A DNA stretch of 64,000 nt from Tubiluchus corallicola (GCA_030141605.1 JAQGDQ010000512.1:88098-152097), one strand, 5' to 3'; positions 21,412 to 49,009 are shown, counted from the first letter of the stretch. Program-made: numbers and translations. Notes: generated by a model from the sequence alone, not told the origin.

Positions 21412-21809
21412 TGGGGTGAGCATTGAAACGTTCGAGTTCGAACATTCGAATGAGTTTTTTAGTTCGAACTCGATTCGAATCCAAAACTATAGATTCGAAT
21501 AATTTAGCACTTCAATCACACATGTTCCTGATCATTAAAACGATTGAAACATCATGCAGTTAACATAATTTAGTTGTTATTTCTGCGCACAACTTTAAGC
21601 AAATTACTAGTCGTTTTATTGCAGAACATAATTTAGTGATACGCATGATCTTTGTAAGACTAATTTTTACTGGTGGTTCGAAAACTAGTTCGAAAATCTT
21701 TCGATCTCAATTCGAATTCGAAACACTGAAGTTCGGTTCGATTCGTATTCGAAAGTCACAAATTCGGTTCGATTCCAATTCGCTTTCTGGTAGAGAATGC
21801 TCACCCCTA
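21412..21809 (+). mobile_element. TTCGAA-rich hAT MITE, copy 1
   Basis: Ends TGGGGTGAGCA / TGCTCACCCCTA, flanked by the perfect 8-bp duplication gtataaag. Subterminal blocks of repeated ttcgaatt/attcgaac surround a 200-bp core containing 'acatgttcctgatcattaaaacgattgaaac'. No ORF. This family has six good copies in the window. Confidence 0.93.
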
Positions 21810-22140
21810 GTATAAAGTTGAAATGTTTGACCTGTTTACAGTCCTTGTTACGTCGTGTAAGGTGTAAACACAAAGGAAAGGGACCTGTTTGTTTGAATAA
21901 AATTAGAATTTTCAAAATTTTTATTCACTTGGCGATTCTTCACTTATTGCTGTTTTACACAGACTAAGTTAATGCCTCCAGCACAGTGGCGCCTGGTGTT
22001 AACGTAACTGTGAAACTGCAGCGCCCCTGTTTTCACTCAAAATTATCGATAGTATTCAATATGAGTCTTTTTTCTGTAGTTTTTTATTCATACTTGTACA
22101 GAAGTAGAGCGCGTGAGGGTAGTACTATTTGCTTCACAGT

Positions 22141-22462
22141 CCAGCACAGTGGTATGTTTGGCTGTTGTGCACATGTCTGAGATAACACTGCACTGCTAGC
22201 ATTTGCATCTAGGTAGAAAAAGTACTGTCGCTCACACAGTTTGACAGCCCAGCACAGCGGTGTGTTTGGCTGTTGTGCACATGTCTGAGATAACACTGCA
22301 CTGCTAGCATTTGCATCTAGGTAGAAAAAGTACTGTCGCTCACACAGTTTGACAGCCCAGCACAGTGGTGTGTTTGGCTGTTGTACACACGTGTCTGAGA
22401 TAACACTGCACCGCTAGCATTTGCAGCTAGGTAGAAAAAGTACTGTCGCTCACACAGTTTGT
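22141..22462. repeat. Three tandem 108-bp units
   Basis: Units start 'ccagcacag' and include 'tgtttggctgttgtgcacatg' and 'agaaaaagtactgtcgctc'. Spacing of equivalent bases is 108 bp. Units 2 and 3 are nearly identical. Confidence 0.92.
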
Positions 22463-22868
22463 TGTCAGTTGCTTAAAAAACCTGTACTGGCATATTCCTA
22501 ACTGCGGCAACTTGGGTTATTCGTAAGCAAAAATTTTTTGTTTAGGATTTTATCAAGTTTATGTATAAATTTTCATACGCATTAAAATCATACACGTTTT
22601 TTTCATTTTACACGGTATTAAAACAATGGCTAAAAATTTCAGAAGCAGCACCCCACTAAGTTTAGCTATGAGTTGCCACTATCTCCAGCAGTATCTAATC
22701 ATAATCTTTTCTGCATACAATGATAAACAGCAATAAGTGAATGGATACAGCAGTAGATTACATAGCGCTGCTTTTTGCCCTCGTACCAAAAACAGGAGAT
22801 GCATTTACTGCTGACCTCAAGGTCTGTTTTCTATGAAAACAAGCATTATGAGCCGATACTGGTCATTA

Positions 22869-23196
22869 CAGTGAACCCTCGTTAAACTGTACTAATTGGG
22901 GGTGGGGTGGTCCGGTTTAGCTGATTGTCCGATTTATCCGATATGTCTATATTATACAGGAATAATCACCTTAATAAGGCCTATATACATTGTACTATAT
23001 ACTGTGCACTATATACTATACTGTATATTACTTTAAAATAGTTGACCAGTGAGGATAAAGAAATTATTGTACAGCTGGTAGGCCGTGTTGTGTTTAGCGC
23101 TCGGGCTCGGATGGAAATCGGTCAGTTTCCTTTACCATGGATGACGTCTTATCCGATATCCGGGCTAACGGGGTCCGGTTTAACGAGGGTCGACTG
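22869..23196. mobile_element. pogo/Tigger-like MITE, GTTAAAC-type, copy 1
   Basis: Inverted ends CAGTGAACCCTCGTTAAAC and GTTTAACGAGGGTCGACTG between TA dinucleotides, 328 bp. It is closely related to the element at 54087-54419. The interior 'ccggtttagc...gatttatccgatatg' has no coding potential. Confidence 0.88.
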
Positions 23197-23636
23197 TATA
23201 GTAAAAAGAGGACTTATTGCTCAACACAGTGAGTGGAGAACCGAGTGGGTGGAACTGCATTTACCATTCTTTGTCTTTGTCGGGGCATTCTCAACTACTT
23301 TTACTACGAATCGGTCACAGCTTCCGTGGCTTTTACCGCTTGTGTTATTTTTTTAGAATGGCTAAAATTCCAAATTATAATATTTAGTTACTTGCTGCCT
23401 AGTTTGGTCAGTTCTAGGTCTTCTCTGAATTGTAACATAGCACTATTCGAATATGAAATGAAATGCTAAAGATTATGGCTTGTATATCCGTCTTGTTACC
23501 TGTACAATTACGTGCTGAAATAAGGTTTGTTCACGTCATACGTGTCATAGTACAATAGGTTCTGTGAATAAACATTCCATTTATTGTTAAAATTTTTGTG
23601 TATGTATTAATGTTTGTTTGCACTAAAGACTAAACT

Positions 23637-24100
23637 TAATGAACCCTTTCAGCCCCAAATTATTTTTTTAATAAGAAAATTTTTTGGCTTGGTACTTTTG
23701 TTCAGTATGCCCATCTTGTTTACACATAATAATTTTTTTCTACCTGTGCCCGTGTGCTAAATATAGCCTGTATCCCACGGGATACATTGAGATTCAATGG
23801 AAGCAAAAATGTGCTTCATTTTGCAACTGCTGATAATTTTTTAAAGTATTTAAGACATTTAGTATGCATGCTATGCTGATCTGTACAAAGTCGTCTCTAA
23901 AGTACTGTACCTTGCACAGTTTTTATGCTATGTAGATTTTCTAGTTTGCCATTTTATCACTATTTTTAGTCTATTGTTATTGGCTTAAATCAAAACAACT
24001 ATTAACAGATCAAATAACTGTCGGTTTTAAAATTTTATTAATTTTAAAGGCAGAAAATATTCTCGTATCCCATGGGACACAACGGGTATGAAAGGGTTAA
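23637..24100. mobile_element. piggyBac-like MITE, copy 2
   Basis: Same family as 13072-13524; right end GGGTATGAAAGGGTTAA at 24084-24100, left end CCCTTTCAGCCCC with the TTAA target altered to ttaatgaa. Interior similarity is high over the whole length. Confidence 0.82.
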
Positions 24101-24350
24101 GGACAAGAATACCCGTAACTTAGCTAAATCTGTCTTGAAATTTTTTATCTCACATATATATATATATACTGCATTATTGTGCACGGAGGCTTTAGCAGCA
24201 ACGCTGTAGGGCTGCTAATGCTAGCAATACGTATCGATAATTATCGATTATAGTATCAGTATGATTTGTTTTCATTGTTATCGTATAGACAGTATTCTGG
24301 GAATATCGTTATCGTATGGAATTTGGCACGTATCGTTGCTTAACGCTTAC

Positions 24351-24750
24351 TAGGGGTGAGCATCAAACGTTCGAATCGAATTCGAATGCTCGTATTCGAT
24401 TCGAACGAGTTTTTTTAGTTCGAACTCGATTCGAATCCAAAACTATAGATTCGAATAATTCAGCACTTCAATCACATATGTTCCTGATCACTAAAACGAT
24501 TGAAACAACATGCAATTAGCGTAATTTAGCAGTGAATTCTGTCCACAAATTACTAGTCGTTTTATTGCAGAACAAAATCTAGTGATACACATGATCTTTA
24601 ATAGACTAATTAGTAAGACTAATTTTTACTTGTGGTTCGAAAACTTGTTCGAAAATCGTTCAAACACTGAAGTTCGGTTCGATTCCAATTCGAAAGTCAC
24701 AAATTCGGTTCGATTCGAATTCGCTTTCTGGTAGAGAATGCTCACCCCGA
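24351..24750 (+). mobile_element. TTCGAA-rich hAT MITE, copy 2
   Basis: Ends TAGGGGTGAGCA / TGCTCACCCCGA, flanked by the perfect 8-bp duplication acgcttac (24343-24350 and 24751-24758). Confidence 0.93.
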
Positions 24751-24962
24751 ACGCTTACCTTTATAAAACTTCTCCACTTTTCGTTTCTATTTATTTAGAG
24801 CAATTATCCAAAAAAGCGGATAGAGAAAATTATTTAAAATTATAAGCCTGCCAGATGCCGAATTATTTTGAGAAAAACTGAAACCATTTGGCTTACAACC
24901 AGTTATTATCTCACAATTAGTCTTGACAGCTTCATTTAATTACATAAACAATCGCGCAGGTA

Positions 24963-38822
<13,860 letters not shown>

Positions 38823-40814
38823 AATGTTCTTTGCAAATTAAAACTGGAAAGAGTATACGCACCGTTCTTGCGAAGAATTTAAAATTCTGCGTTACGACTA
38901 ACGCACGCGGCCACATGCTGTGCGACATGTAGGAACCGTGACCGTCGAACATTCGAATTCGAACATTCTATTCGAATGAATCAAATTCGATTCGGATAAT
39001 TCACCAGTTCAATGCATACATTCTTTATCATTATTTTAAACGTTTTTTATTATCAGCACTCAGTAGTATTCAGCTATGATTTCTGTTTGCAATTTTTAAA
39101 CAAATTGCAAGTATTTCTAATGCAGAATAATACCAAGCAACACACCTGATCTCTGCAGACTAATTTTTTTTTATAAAAATTCCAAAGTTTTTTCCAAAAT
39201 ATAAAAGAAATGAGTAATAATAATAAAAATCAAATTATTACATTAATGTTTAGCTGAATCAGCCACTATTGAGGAGCTGTCATGTGTTCAATATTTTATG
39301 TACAAGTTGTCACACGCCCTGCAAATGTCATGGTCATGGTTGGGGCAAGTAAACTGAGTGGCCTGAAATATTCATGAGACAGTGGGTACCTCAACAAACA
39401 CATTGGAGTCAGGAGCCAAAACTAATCCAATAATAGCATATTATTGAGCTCTATCCAGAATATAATCTTGTGAGACATAGATCACATTTAAGAATTTTGG
39501 TTTTGATCCTGATTTCTTTTAGCCTTCAGTCATTATTCTATATGTTTGAGGTGTATTCATGAGGCTTCCAGACTAAACAATGAAAGCATGACAGTCTATC
39601 AAAAATTGATTCAGCAGTATTTTGGTAGGTAATAAACTGTACTGTACCATTACTTATTCATCATTTTTGTGCCCCCCCCCCCCACCAGCAAGAGGCTACA
39701 CACAGAGAGATTCTGCTTAGGTTTAATCGGTTTCCAACAGTCATTCCTGTAAGATTCAATTAAAATAATTACGTGGCATAAATGAAGGAACAAAAATTTT
39801 TATGCAAATTTTTGATAATTGTTCACTAGGCTAACAACGTCTGGCTGCATCTACTTCATAGTATGGATTTTACAATTTTCCTCCAAAAATAGTTTGGATA
39901 ATGCCTCAGAAAATTGGGTGACAACATCATCCTAGTACTGCTGTAGTGATGATGGTTGTATGTTAGCAGTATTATAGCTGCCATTGATAAGACTATTTTT
40001 ACCTTTATTCTTTTGTCAAGGTTGTCAGCACTTGTTGCTACACTGTCATTGATGTTGGTGTTGTTGCCGAGGCTGCTGCTGATGTTTTTTTATTGTTCTT
40101 ATCTCATCTCATTTTATCTTATCTCATTGCACTTTAAGTCAAATGGCTAGCCTGTATACGTGACACGTGCTGTGCCTGCTCATACTCACAATAATTTCTC
40201 AAAATGTGTTGCATTATGTGATAAGATTATACCACTTAGCACTTACAACTCCATTCAAGTTATTTTGAAAATAATTATAACATTCACCACATATCCTCTG
40301 AAAATTCCAAAAATTTGCAACTTTCTGAAAAAAATCAACATTATCTAAGTATAATATTGCACTTTCTGTTGTTGTTGTTGCCACCTCTGGAGCTGTTGTT
40401 GGCTATGCACAGCAAGTACTGGACTGCATCCTTGTTGTTGAGGTTGTTGTTCTTTGAAAATAATTTTTGCTTTGAGTTGAATTTTATTTTGCTTTACTTC
40501 AGTGTCATAGCGATATAGCTTCAGTGTCATCTCACTAATTACATACATCCATTGAAGGGTGGCTTGACTAGTTGACCTTCTTGGTCTTTCGCCATCCTAT
40601 TTCCATTGTGATAATTAAACACATTTGCCTCAGTTATATAATGAATATGGAAATAAAATGCACGTTTGAATTTGAATTGAATACTTGCGATTACTTTTTT
40701 TTACTTTGAGTTGAAATGTATTTGCTATGTAAATTTTTTTGCTTTGAGTTCATTTTTGTTGTTTTTGTTTGGTATAACTTTTTACTCTAAATTAAATTCC
40801 ATTTTGATTTGCTA
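38823..40814. other. Intergenic upstream of MRPS22
   Basis: Contains a decayed TTCGAA MITE (38945-39180) close to the MRPS22 start, a C13 run near 39670, and T-rich sequence from about 40,360 to 41,470 in which 'gctttgagttgaatttt'-like words recur irregularly. No gene recognised. Confidence 0.5.
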
Positions 40815-40822
40815 GTGATAAC

Positions 40823-41227
40823 TAGGGGTGAGCATCGAACGCTCGAATTCGATTCGAACGAGTTTTTTAGTTCGAACTCGATTCGAATCCAAAACTGTAG
40901 ATTGGAATAATTCAGCACTTCAATCACACATGTTCTTTATCACTAAAACGATTGAAACATCATGCAATTTGCATACTTTAGCTGTGATTACTGCACACAA
41001 TTTTAAAGAAATTACTAGTCGTTTTATTGCAGAACAAAATCTAGTGATATGCATGATCTTTGTAAGACTAATTTTTGCTGGTGGTTCGAAAACTTGTTCG
41101 AAAACCTTTCGATTTCAATTCGAATTCGGTTCGAATCGAAATATTGAAGTTCGGTTCAATTCGAATTCGAAAGTCACAAATTCGGTTCGATTCGAATTCC
41201 CTGTCTGGTAGAGAATGCTCACCCCTA
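40823..41227 (+). mobile_element. TTCGAA-rich hAT MITE, copy 3
   Basis: Ends TAGGGGTGAGCA / TGCTCACCCCTA, flanked by the perfect 8-bp duplication gtgataac (40815-40822 and 41228-41235). Confidence 0.94.
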
Positions 41228-41235
41228 GTGATAAC

Positions 41236-42779
41236 TTCTTTTTACTTTGAGATGAATTGCAATGCCTTATAAAACTATTGCTTTAACTTTATTTTTGTTG
41301 CCCTAGCTTGATATAAATTTTTGCTTCAAGTTGAATTCTGTTTTGCTTTGCTTGTGATAACTTCTTTTTACCTTGAGTAAAATTGCATTTAGCTTGATAT
41401 AATCCTTATATTCTTTGACAATTTTTGTTTGCTTTGAAGAATTTGTTTGCTTTTTTGTTTTCATTTAATATGAGATGTATTTATTGATTTATTTTTCTAT
41501 AGCACCTTGACATTACTCTTTCTGTTTTATCATAAATTTATGCTTATATTATTATTATTATTCAAAATGTAACCTCGTATTCATTTTTTTCCAGTCTTCA
41601 AAAAATTTGACTAGATTAAGTATACCCGATACCATTTCTGCTACTTAGTACATAATTTAATACAAAATTTATTTTTAATACTGTAATGTTTTTTTATATA
41701 ATAATCACCTAAAAAATTTCATACCCCTGTGAGTAAACGTTTATGTTTAATAAGGGGCAGCTGATCAAGCGACAAATACGTCTTTCGCTGCTTTTTCTCA
41801 GTTGCAATGAAATGTCAAAAAATCATATCAAATTTTGAATACTATTGAGAAAATAAAGATAAATTTAATTCTACAAAATTGAGTTGAATTAAAATTGATG
41901 CATGGTTTGCAGAAAATGTTTTTCGAAATCAAAGGCTGCTTTCTGCATCATTTTAGTCTGTTACTCACGACTCACGAGTAATTAAATTGGGTTACAATAA
42001 TATTACTTGCTGTAGTCCTTTTTTGTTGTGTATTTTGGCGAAAACAGCAAGATTGTGGAAGTGCAGTCAACTTTTCTATCAAGTCTCAGGAAAACCAATA
42101 TTCTCAGTACGACGAGGCGTTAAATGGGAGAACCCAGTTATATAGTGAGTAAATTTGTTTTTTCACAAAACTAAAATTTTCTTTTCAAAGCAAAACTGAC
42201 GTGTATTATAAAGGCGATTAGCTAGCAAAAATAAGAAAAACTGTTAAGTTGTTAAGGCTGAATCAGTTGGATAGCAGGTAAGGGTAGAATAGTAGTACTG
42301 TCACGGTGTAGTGCATGATATGCAGAATAAAGTAGACACGGCAATTTAGCCAGTGTCGAGGTTGGGTACGATACGGTGTGAAACACCAGATGGTAAGGTT
42401 TGCATTACGGTACAATATTTTTCTTTGACTTATGGACTATGTTGCAGTACCATTTAGTGATGTTTCCTTTTAAAGACGCAATATCAAGAATGCGGGTAAT
42501 GAAAGCGCGGAGTTCCCGTTGCCTTTATGTGGCTTTCTAATAGTTATTTTTGTCAACATGGACACCAACATGCATTTATTTTCATTGATCATTTAACTTG
42601 ATTAATTATTAAATAATATTGATCATTTAACATCTGTAGCTCCTTGCTTAAAGCAAAACCAAAGCCAACCTTGAACTGAAGGTCAAAATAACTCTACTCT
42701 TTAAAATATTGTTTTAATGGGTACAGTAACAGTAAGGAAACATACTGTTTTTGATAAAATGACTTAAGTAAAAAACGTA
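41236..42779. other. Intergenic, nothing recognised
   Basis: About 1.5 kb of AT-rich DNA with no convincing ORF, element ends or RNA gene. Its first 230 bp belong to the irregular 'ctttgagttgaa' T-rich stretch. Confidence 0.4.
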
Positions 42780-43190
42780 TTACTGTACAACACAATTTCG
42801 CATTCGCGCCACTAGTTCTTCGGTGTTACATCACATTTCTCCATTCGCTAGTTAGTACATGTAAGCACAGCGGTAAATTTGAAATCTGAATGTTTATCTT
42901 TAAATTTGCCAAGTTCTAGTACACACACAGAATATTTTACAGTAGTGCTGTACTTCAGTCTTCGCTTTCGCCAATATGTGTAACACGCTCGTGGAATGTT
43001 CTTGCTGTTAAAAATTATGTTAATTTGTGATGTCATCGATAGTTGGGCTCGTCCGCCGTTAGTTAAGTTTTTAATCCATTATTTAATTATCAGAAACGCT
43101 TTTGCAGTATTAATTGTGTTAAAATGTATACTTTTTATCGGACTAAAAATGGAGTAGTATATGAAAAATCATCCTGTTTTCCTTTAATAT
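42780..43190 (-). mobile_element. Non-autonomous element, AAAGGAAAAC-ended family, copy 3
   Basis: Reverse complement of the element at 3228-3730: begins 'caatttcgcattcgcgccac' and ends 'aaaaatcatcctgttttcct'. It sits 250 bp upstream of the IPPK-A coding start, so it may overlap its promoter or 5' UTR. Confidence 0.62.
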
Positions 43191-43434
43191 TGAACTGTAT
43201 CTTACTTTCATCAAGTGGTAACCAATTGTAATGATGAAAACGGATGCAAAGACTGTTTCTCTTGCAATAACGGTGATTTAGACAAATCACTTTATTATCA
43301 GAACCAGATTTGGTCAGTCTTACCTACAACTTTATGCTAATAATGCTAATAACAGTGAAACTACAGTTTAGTCTTCACAATACTATGTATTTGGTACAGG
43401 TTTCAGTAGTAGTTTTTCAATTTGTTATAGAAAC

Positions 43435-46400
43435 ATGTGGAATGTTCAAGATTGGTATTATCGTGGCGAGGGTAACGCGAACATTGTCTTCGCACACAAA
43501 ACTGATGACATAGTTCTCCGTCTAGCTAAATGTCCCGTTTCGGCATACGACTGCATTTTTTCTCGCGCAACAACGTTTACGTCAAAACAAGTATCTTCAG
43601 AATTGTTTACTAATTATGGTGCCTATAGTAACCGTGATGCTGAATTAAGCAGAAACGATCTTAGCAAAGTTTCCGCTAATTGTTTTTACCAAGATGATGA
43701 AGACAACTTGGAATCTGAAATTAAGAAAGATTTAGAGGACATCAAGACATCTCTTTGTTTCGCTAGATGCGTTATGTGCCCTCTTTTGGGTTCACGATAT
43801 GTGGATGCCGGCAGATTGGTCCATGTTCCAAAACAGTTTGTTTGCCACATAGGGGAGTTCACCAAATCTGAGCGACCAAACAGCAGACAACACAAAACGG
43901 TGGTTCCTGCGGATCAAGTTGGCGTGATCATGCCGGACTTTTGCCAGATTGCACCCCACAGCGTTAGCAGTTACACGCCTGGAGACCATCTGTCGACTAC
44001 GGTCTGTGTTGAAATCAAACCCAAGCAAGGCTTTATTGAATCAAAATTTTCTGCCACACAGCAGTCAACCGTCTGCCGCTTCTGCATGTTCCAACATGTC
44101 AAACTAAAAAAAGGTGCAATTTCAGCTCTGTCGTCTTACTGTCCTCTAGATTTATTCTCCGGAAGCTACAAGCGAACGAAGCTCGCGCTTACGGCTTTGT
44201 TTGCAAGCCCCCAAAACAATCTGCGAATATTCGCTAACGGAAACGAAGTCTTTGGCGTGTCCTCTAACTGCGACGTAGAAAAATTTCAATCATTTTTGAA
44301 GAAAACTCTCTTTGCTGATCCTACGATGCCCTTGGAATCCGGTTCAACTCTATTAGACAGGCTGAGTGATTTAATAATCAAAGTTTTATGGCGAAGTTCT
44401 CGTACGTCCAAGAGTGGTAGTGCTAAACTGAATCCAGACACAGACGTCACAAATAAAAACAAGTCCAAGTTGCCAGGAGGGTGTGTGCTAGAAAGAATCC
44501 TTAAAGTTCAGAAATTGGGTGATTCTGATTTGTCACTTTTGCTGCGACAGTACGAGTCACTGAAAGCACTTGACAAGTACGTAAGTAAAGAACTAGTAAT
44601 AATGTAAACTTTTTGTGCAATATTAGTAAGAATAATCCAAAACTTAGAAAGATAGTTATTCAGACTATGCAATTATCTTTTGAGCAGTGACTGAGAGAAA
44701 TGTATTTCTTGAATGGTTTGGCATAAAACGGGGTGAAATACGCTTTGGCCAAATGGTACATGTATTGTTTGGCTGCCAATACAGGGGTTCTGGGTTCGAA
44801 TTCAACTTATGTCAAGATGTTCCACTCAAACAGCACACTGTGGCAACCTGCCTAGATCTACTCCTATATAACCGAGTGCCTGTGACCATCTACTGGACGA
44901 AGAAAGGTGACCGAGCAATGGATTAACCACCCGTACTCCTTACAAATATAGAGCGCCATCTGTCCTTTTGTGTGGAACAAATGTTCTTATTATTATTATC
45001 AAAACTACCAGTAGACGGTTTCTTTGCCTTGAAGAAATTTTTTCACTTTTTATTTATGGGAACAAGAACAAATATTAGAGTGCCTGCATAATTTTTCCTT
45101 TAAAGTTTAAATGAGCTTTTTTATGCATTTGTTAGACCATAACATCTAAAATATGTAGCTGGTATCGGTATTTGCATTTTTTTGTATCGTACGTTACGAT
45201 TTATCGGCGACGAACAGTACCTGTGACTGATTCTGAATTGTTTATTGTAGATTTGAATTCTATCAGTTACTTACTGTATAGATTTTTCTGCGGAATGTAT
45301 AATGTAAACCGTAATCAACTGAAGCCTTACACATGTAACAGCACCATACCTTTGCATGACCTTATCCTACACTGCAGTGCCATCTATCCATCAAAATACG
45401 CAGCGACAGTATTCACTATAATACATCACACAATCAACCTCGGGTATAAGGTACTCGTTTATAAGGGACACTTGCTTATAAGAAACCACCAACACCGGTC
45501 GCGATTTTTTGTAACGTTTTTCCTAAGCAAAAATCTTCGTATATAAGGTACTCGAATGTAAGGGACTTTCGGTTATAACGGACGATATCTTCAGGTCCCA
45601 CTTAATAGAAACCCAAGTAAATTACCTCGCATGTAAGGGACCCTATGATCAAAGCGAAATTGATCAATTTTTAACCTCAATTTTTCACAAACTCGGCCTT
45701 CGAACAGCTCGGTTTCTGCAGTCACATACGTCTCGCATCACTGAAGGAGCTTCCTACATACTGTTTGCACTGATTGCGTAGCAAAAAATCCACAAAAATA
45801 TGGGTACAGTTCTAAATACACCCTCAGTCTGACTCAACTTCGGCCATAAGGGACATCGGATATAAGGGGCGGTTTTTTCCGGTGCCAAGGTTTCCCTTAT
45901 ATCTGAGGTTGACTGTACATGAATTTGCTGTTACCACATTGGCAACTGCAGCAGGTGCGTGTTGGTATACGCTTGCTTGACACTTATTTTCTGTGTCACA
46001 TTTGCTGAACGCACTGAAACATATAATTCCTGTTTTCAATGGTTGTTCCATTCTTCAGAAAACCTTGCCACGTTTCGGGGGACTATGCATCACCGTGCTG
46101 GCAGTCGATGGTGCAATCTGGGACGTCGGATCCTAACGATTACCCGCACGTTCCGGAAGCTCCCGATTCTTCTTGCACGCCGGTGACGTCGTGCAACGAC
46201 TTGAAGCGATATCTCGTTGCCAAGACTGCAATGGACTGCACAATCATGATATCCCTTAAACCTGTGAATGATGATTACAGTAATCGTCTGCCTCTCGGAG
46301 ATCTCGGCATTGAACACAAGGACGACAATCATGTGATAGATGTCTGTGATAAAGCTTTTCTATTTTCTGCAAAAATCGTAGATTTAGATCCAAAAGACTG

Positions 46401-46503
46401 TGATAAGATGGAATATTATTGCAAGCAGGAAGCGGAAATGTTAGCTGTGTATGCTGCTGCTAGCAAAAGTAAAGATTTTATAAGAAAGTACTGCTCGCCT
46501 TAA
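43435..46503 (+). CDS. IPPK: Inositol-pentakisphosphate 2-kinase, copy A
   Basis: IPPK phosphorylates the axial 2-OH of InsP5 to make InsP6. Exons 43435-44576 and 46059-46503 (1142+445 nt, 528 aa). The N-lobe has WYYRGEGNANIVFAH (nucleotide-loop region) and IVLRLAKCP; then CVEIKPKQGF (residues about 191-200), CRFCMFQHVKLKKG, YCPLDLFSGSYKRTKLAL and PQNNLRIFANG. Exon 2 has TAMDCTIMISL with D440, DLDPKDCDKMEYYCKQ and the C-terminus FIRKYC. These follow the order in human IPPK. The donor was chosen as AA|GTACGT because only it keeps the frame; a better-looking GTAAGT lies 4 bases on. A splice acceptor (tttgttatag) directly precedes the start codon region, so a 5' non-coding exon is likely. AATAAA is at 46599. 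All catalytic-type motifs look intact. Confidence 0.95.
45431..45915. mobile_element. pogo-like MITE, CAACCTCGG-type, copy 1 (in IPPK-A intron)
   Basis: Left end CAATCAACCTCGGGTATAAGG, right end CCTTATATCTGAGGTTGACTG; the interior matches the better preserved element at 62038-62539. It lies in the IPPK-A intron 140 bp before exon 2. Confidence 0.78.
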
Positions 46504-46647
46504 CTCACGTTTTCATGCTATTTTAATGAATATTTTGCATTTTTAATTAGGCATAATTTAATTTATCAATAAGTATTATTATTTTGAATAACCGCCATAA
46601 TAAAATTTTTGCCACACTGTAGACTTCCTTGTTTGAATTTAGATTAA

Positions 46648-47680
46648 AGGAAAACTGGCTGATTTTTCATATCCATTTTGAAGTACGGTAATGCATTTTA
46701 AGATCTATAATAATGTCGATGCGCTTGTGGTAATTAAATATAATAGATTTTAAACTTAATGATGGACAGGTCCAGTTAGTGATGATATAATTTTCAACAG
46801 TACAAACATTCCACGAGTTTGTTGCATGCACTTGTGAAAATGAAAAGTGCAGTACCGTGCCATTGTACGTACATCATTCTGTGCGATATAAACAAAATAT
46901 GGACAATTTGAAGTTTAAACATTTAAATTTCAAGTTTGCATACGTGCCTAATGCATGACCTCTCTAACTAGGGTTACCATACGTCTGGGTTTTCCCGGAC
47001 ACGTCCTCTTTTTGGGCCTGCGTCCGGGCGGGTTTTCAAAAAATCAGCAGTTTGTCCGGGTTTTGCCTCAATCCGTAAGTATGTACGGACGTTGCCAACT
47101 GCAGAGGCATACAACAGTACGAGACAAAGAAAAGCTCGTTAATTTTTAATACAAGATGTTGCTAACATCTCAAAATGCAACCCTTGTAAAAGCTTTGTGT
47201 ACATATTTACTGAACAAAAGTAAGCGATGCTGACATCACTATGGGTCACACGACTCACACCGCTGTCGATACTCGGCGTATTCGCTAACGACTTAAAATG
47301 ACGTCAGCTTCCGGGAGCCATTTTGTTTGTTTTTATGTGAATTTCTTTAAATTTGTATAGTTTCGCTGTTCTGCAGTTTTGAGCAACTGGTAAAAATTAA
47401 TTAGAAAGTAGCAATGCCGAAACGACAGTGTGCATTTACAGATGAAATGAAGGCCAAGTACCCGTGATTTCGCGCAGGTCGATATTACTGGGAAGCCGAA
47501 TGCTCGACATGTGGTCCTCTTTTTCAACTCAGACAATATGGTAACCCTATCTCCACCGTATACATCATGTGTCAACTGAATATCTGAACTTAGAGGTACA
47601 CTACCCGCTTTTGTGCTGTTGACGTGTTTCTGAGGTGCAGGAGCTATTACCCATGTAACTAGTGAAAATGAATTTCTTTA
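46648..47680 (+). mobile_element. AAAGGAAAAC-ended family, copy 4, interrupted by a hAT element
   Basis: Begins TTAAAGGAAAACTGGCTGATT and matches 3228-3730 up to about 46960. After the hAT insertion at 46969-47549 the match resumes ('ctgaacttagaggtacactac' to 'gtgcaggagctattac'). This fixes the order of insertion: this element first, hAT second. Confidence 0.6.
46969..47549 (+). mobile_element. Non-autonomous hAT element, longer copy with transposase start
   Basis: Ends TAGGGTTACCATA / TATGGTAACCCTA, flanked by tctctaac and tctccacc (8 bp, two mismatches). From 47414 the plus strand encodes [17 protein letters not shown], then a stop codon (TGA) where the frame continues as FRAGRYYWEAECSTC. 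This is the N-terminus of a hAT-type transposase with a BED-like Trp/Cys pattern. The rest of the gene is absent. Confidence 0.88.
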
Positions 47681-49001
47681 AGCCTTGCATAGTCTTCAAA
47701 CCTGAGCATAAAGTTGTTAGTACTAATCAAATATTTAAATTTGTTTCCAAATGCAGTACATATGTGCCTCAGTACAACTTACAGGGCTCATTGCATAGGT
47801 ATATATAAAATTAATATGTATAAATCAATATGATGATATATAAATATAAATGATAATAAATACATACAGGCATAATACTCAGGTCCATAATAAAGTGCAT
47901 TTATAGTACAATATAAAAAAAGTCGGGATAGTGGGAAGTTTGACTCGGGCTATTGTTCAAGGGACTCCCTGAAGTCGCGGTCGTGGGTTAGTAAATGACG
48001 TGAATGCCACCATCTTGAATATAAGATGGCAAATGGAAATCCGGCTCGATGGAGAATTCCTGCTAGTGTATTCATGATGTTTTGTAGCAAATTGGTCAGA
48101 TTTGTGAGATTTCAGATTTCAGTACTGGTTATAAAGGGACATAGTAACGTCTCTGTTCAAGCAACCATCTGTCCATAATCCTATTATTGACCTTGTGGAA
48201 AGCTTCATACCACACTGTCCGACCCAAAATTTTCAATTTTTCAAACCAAACTGTCTGACGTGTACTTCTATTCTATTTTCTACGTGTACTTCACGGCAGA
48301 AGAACACTACTTATTTTGAGGTTCCTAGGTCAAAGGTCATCAGATACGCATCAATGTCACTGGACACAAGCCTCGAAAAAAACTTTTGAATGGATTTTAA
48401 CCCCAAATAACTGACCCAAAGCTTTTATCTTTTGCATATATAGGCCACTGTTTTGGATATAAGCACGTGGTGCCTCCTTGTGTTTGTTTCTTGCAAATTT
48501 GGGCTGTTGATAGACAGGTGAGCTAGGATAGGAAATGGGCCATTGGCCTCATTTTGCAGACAGGATAGGAAAGAAGTCATTCTTGTTCGGTACGTCGTGT
48601 CATTTTATCACAAAATTTTGTCAGTCGAGTTCTCTTTAGCAAGTTAATAAGATGCGGCAAAGATGTAAGTTTGATTTCTTCATATTTCATCATATTATTG
48701 TACATTTTCATTAAAGCAGTTAATTATCTTTTTGACATTTGTTTTGCAGAAAATGTTTTTATTTACTTCAGATAAAACGATGTCGAGTCGCACATAATAT
48801 GTCAGTCAGTCAAATATGTCATGATATGATAGTGATTTCGGGATGAGACGATGATTGCCCATTTTGGACAATAAAAAATCATAAATTACATCTAAAAGAC
48901 TGTTGGACTTGTATTTAGCGCATGCCGCGCACAGCCACTCAGCTATAGAGTAAGCACCCTGTGAAGTTTGGGTTGCACGATGAAAAGTCAAGTTCACAGA
49001 G
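47681..49001. other. Intergenic between the IPPK copies, nothing recognised
   Basis: About 1.3 kb of AT-rich DNA without a convincing gene, RNA or repeat family. Confidence 0.4.
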
Positions 49002-49009
49002 CAAATACT

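Noticed and set aside
21685-21915. Small ORFs rich in Ser/Asn/Arg/Phe recurring at 24.3, 41, 49 and 59 kb
   Set aside because: All are translations of the ttcgaatt-rich subterminal blocks of the hAT MITE.
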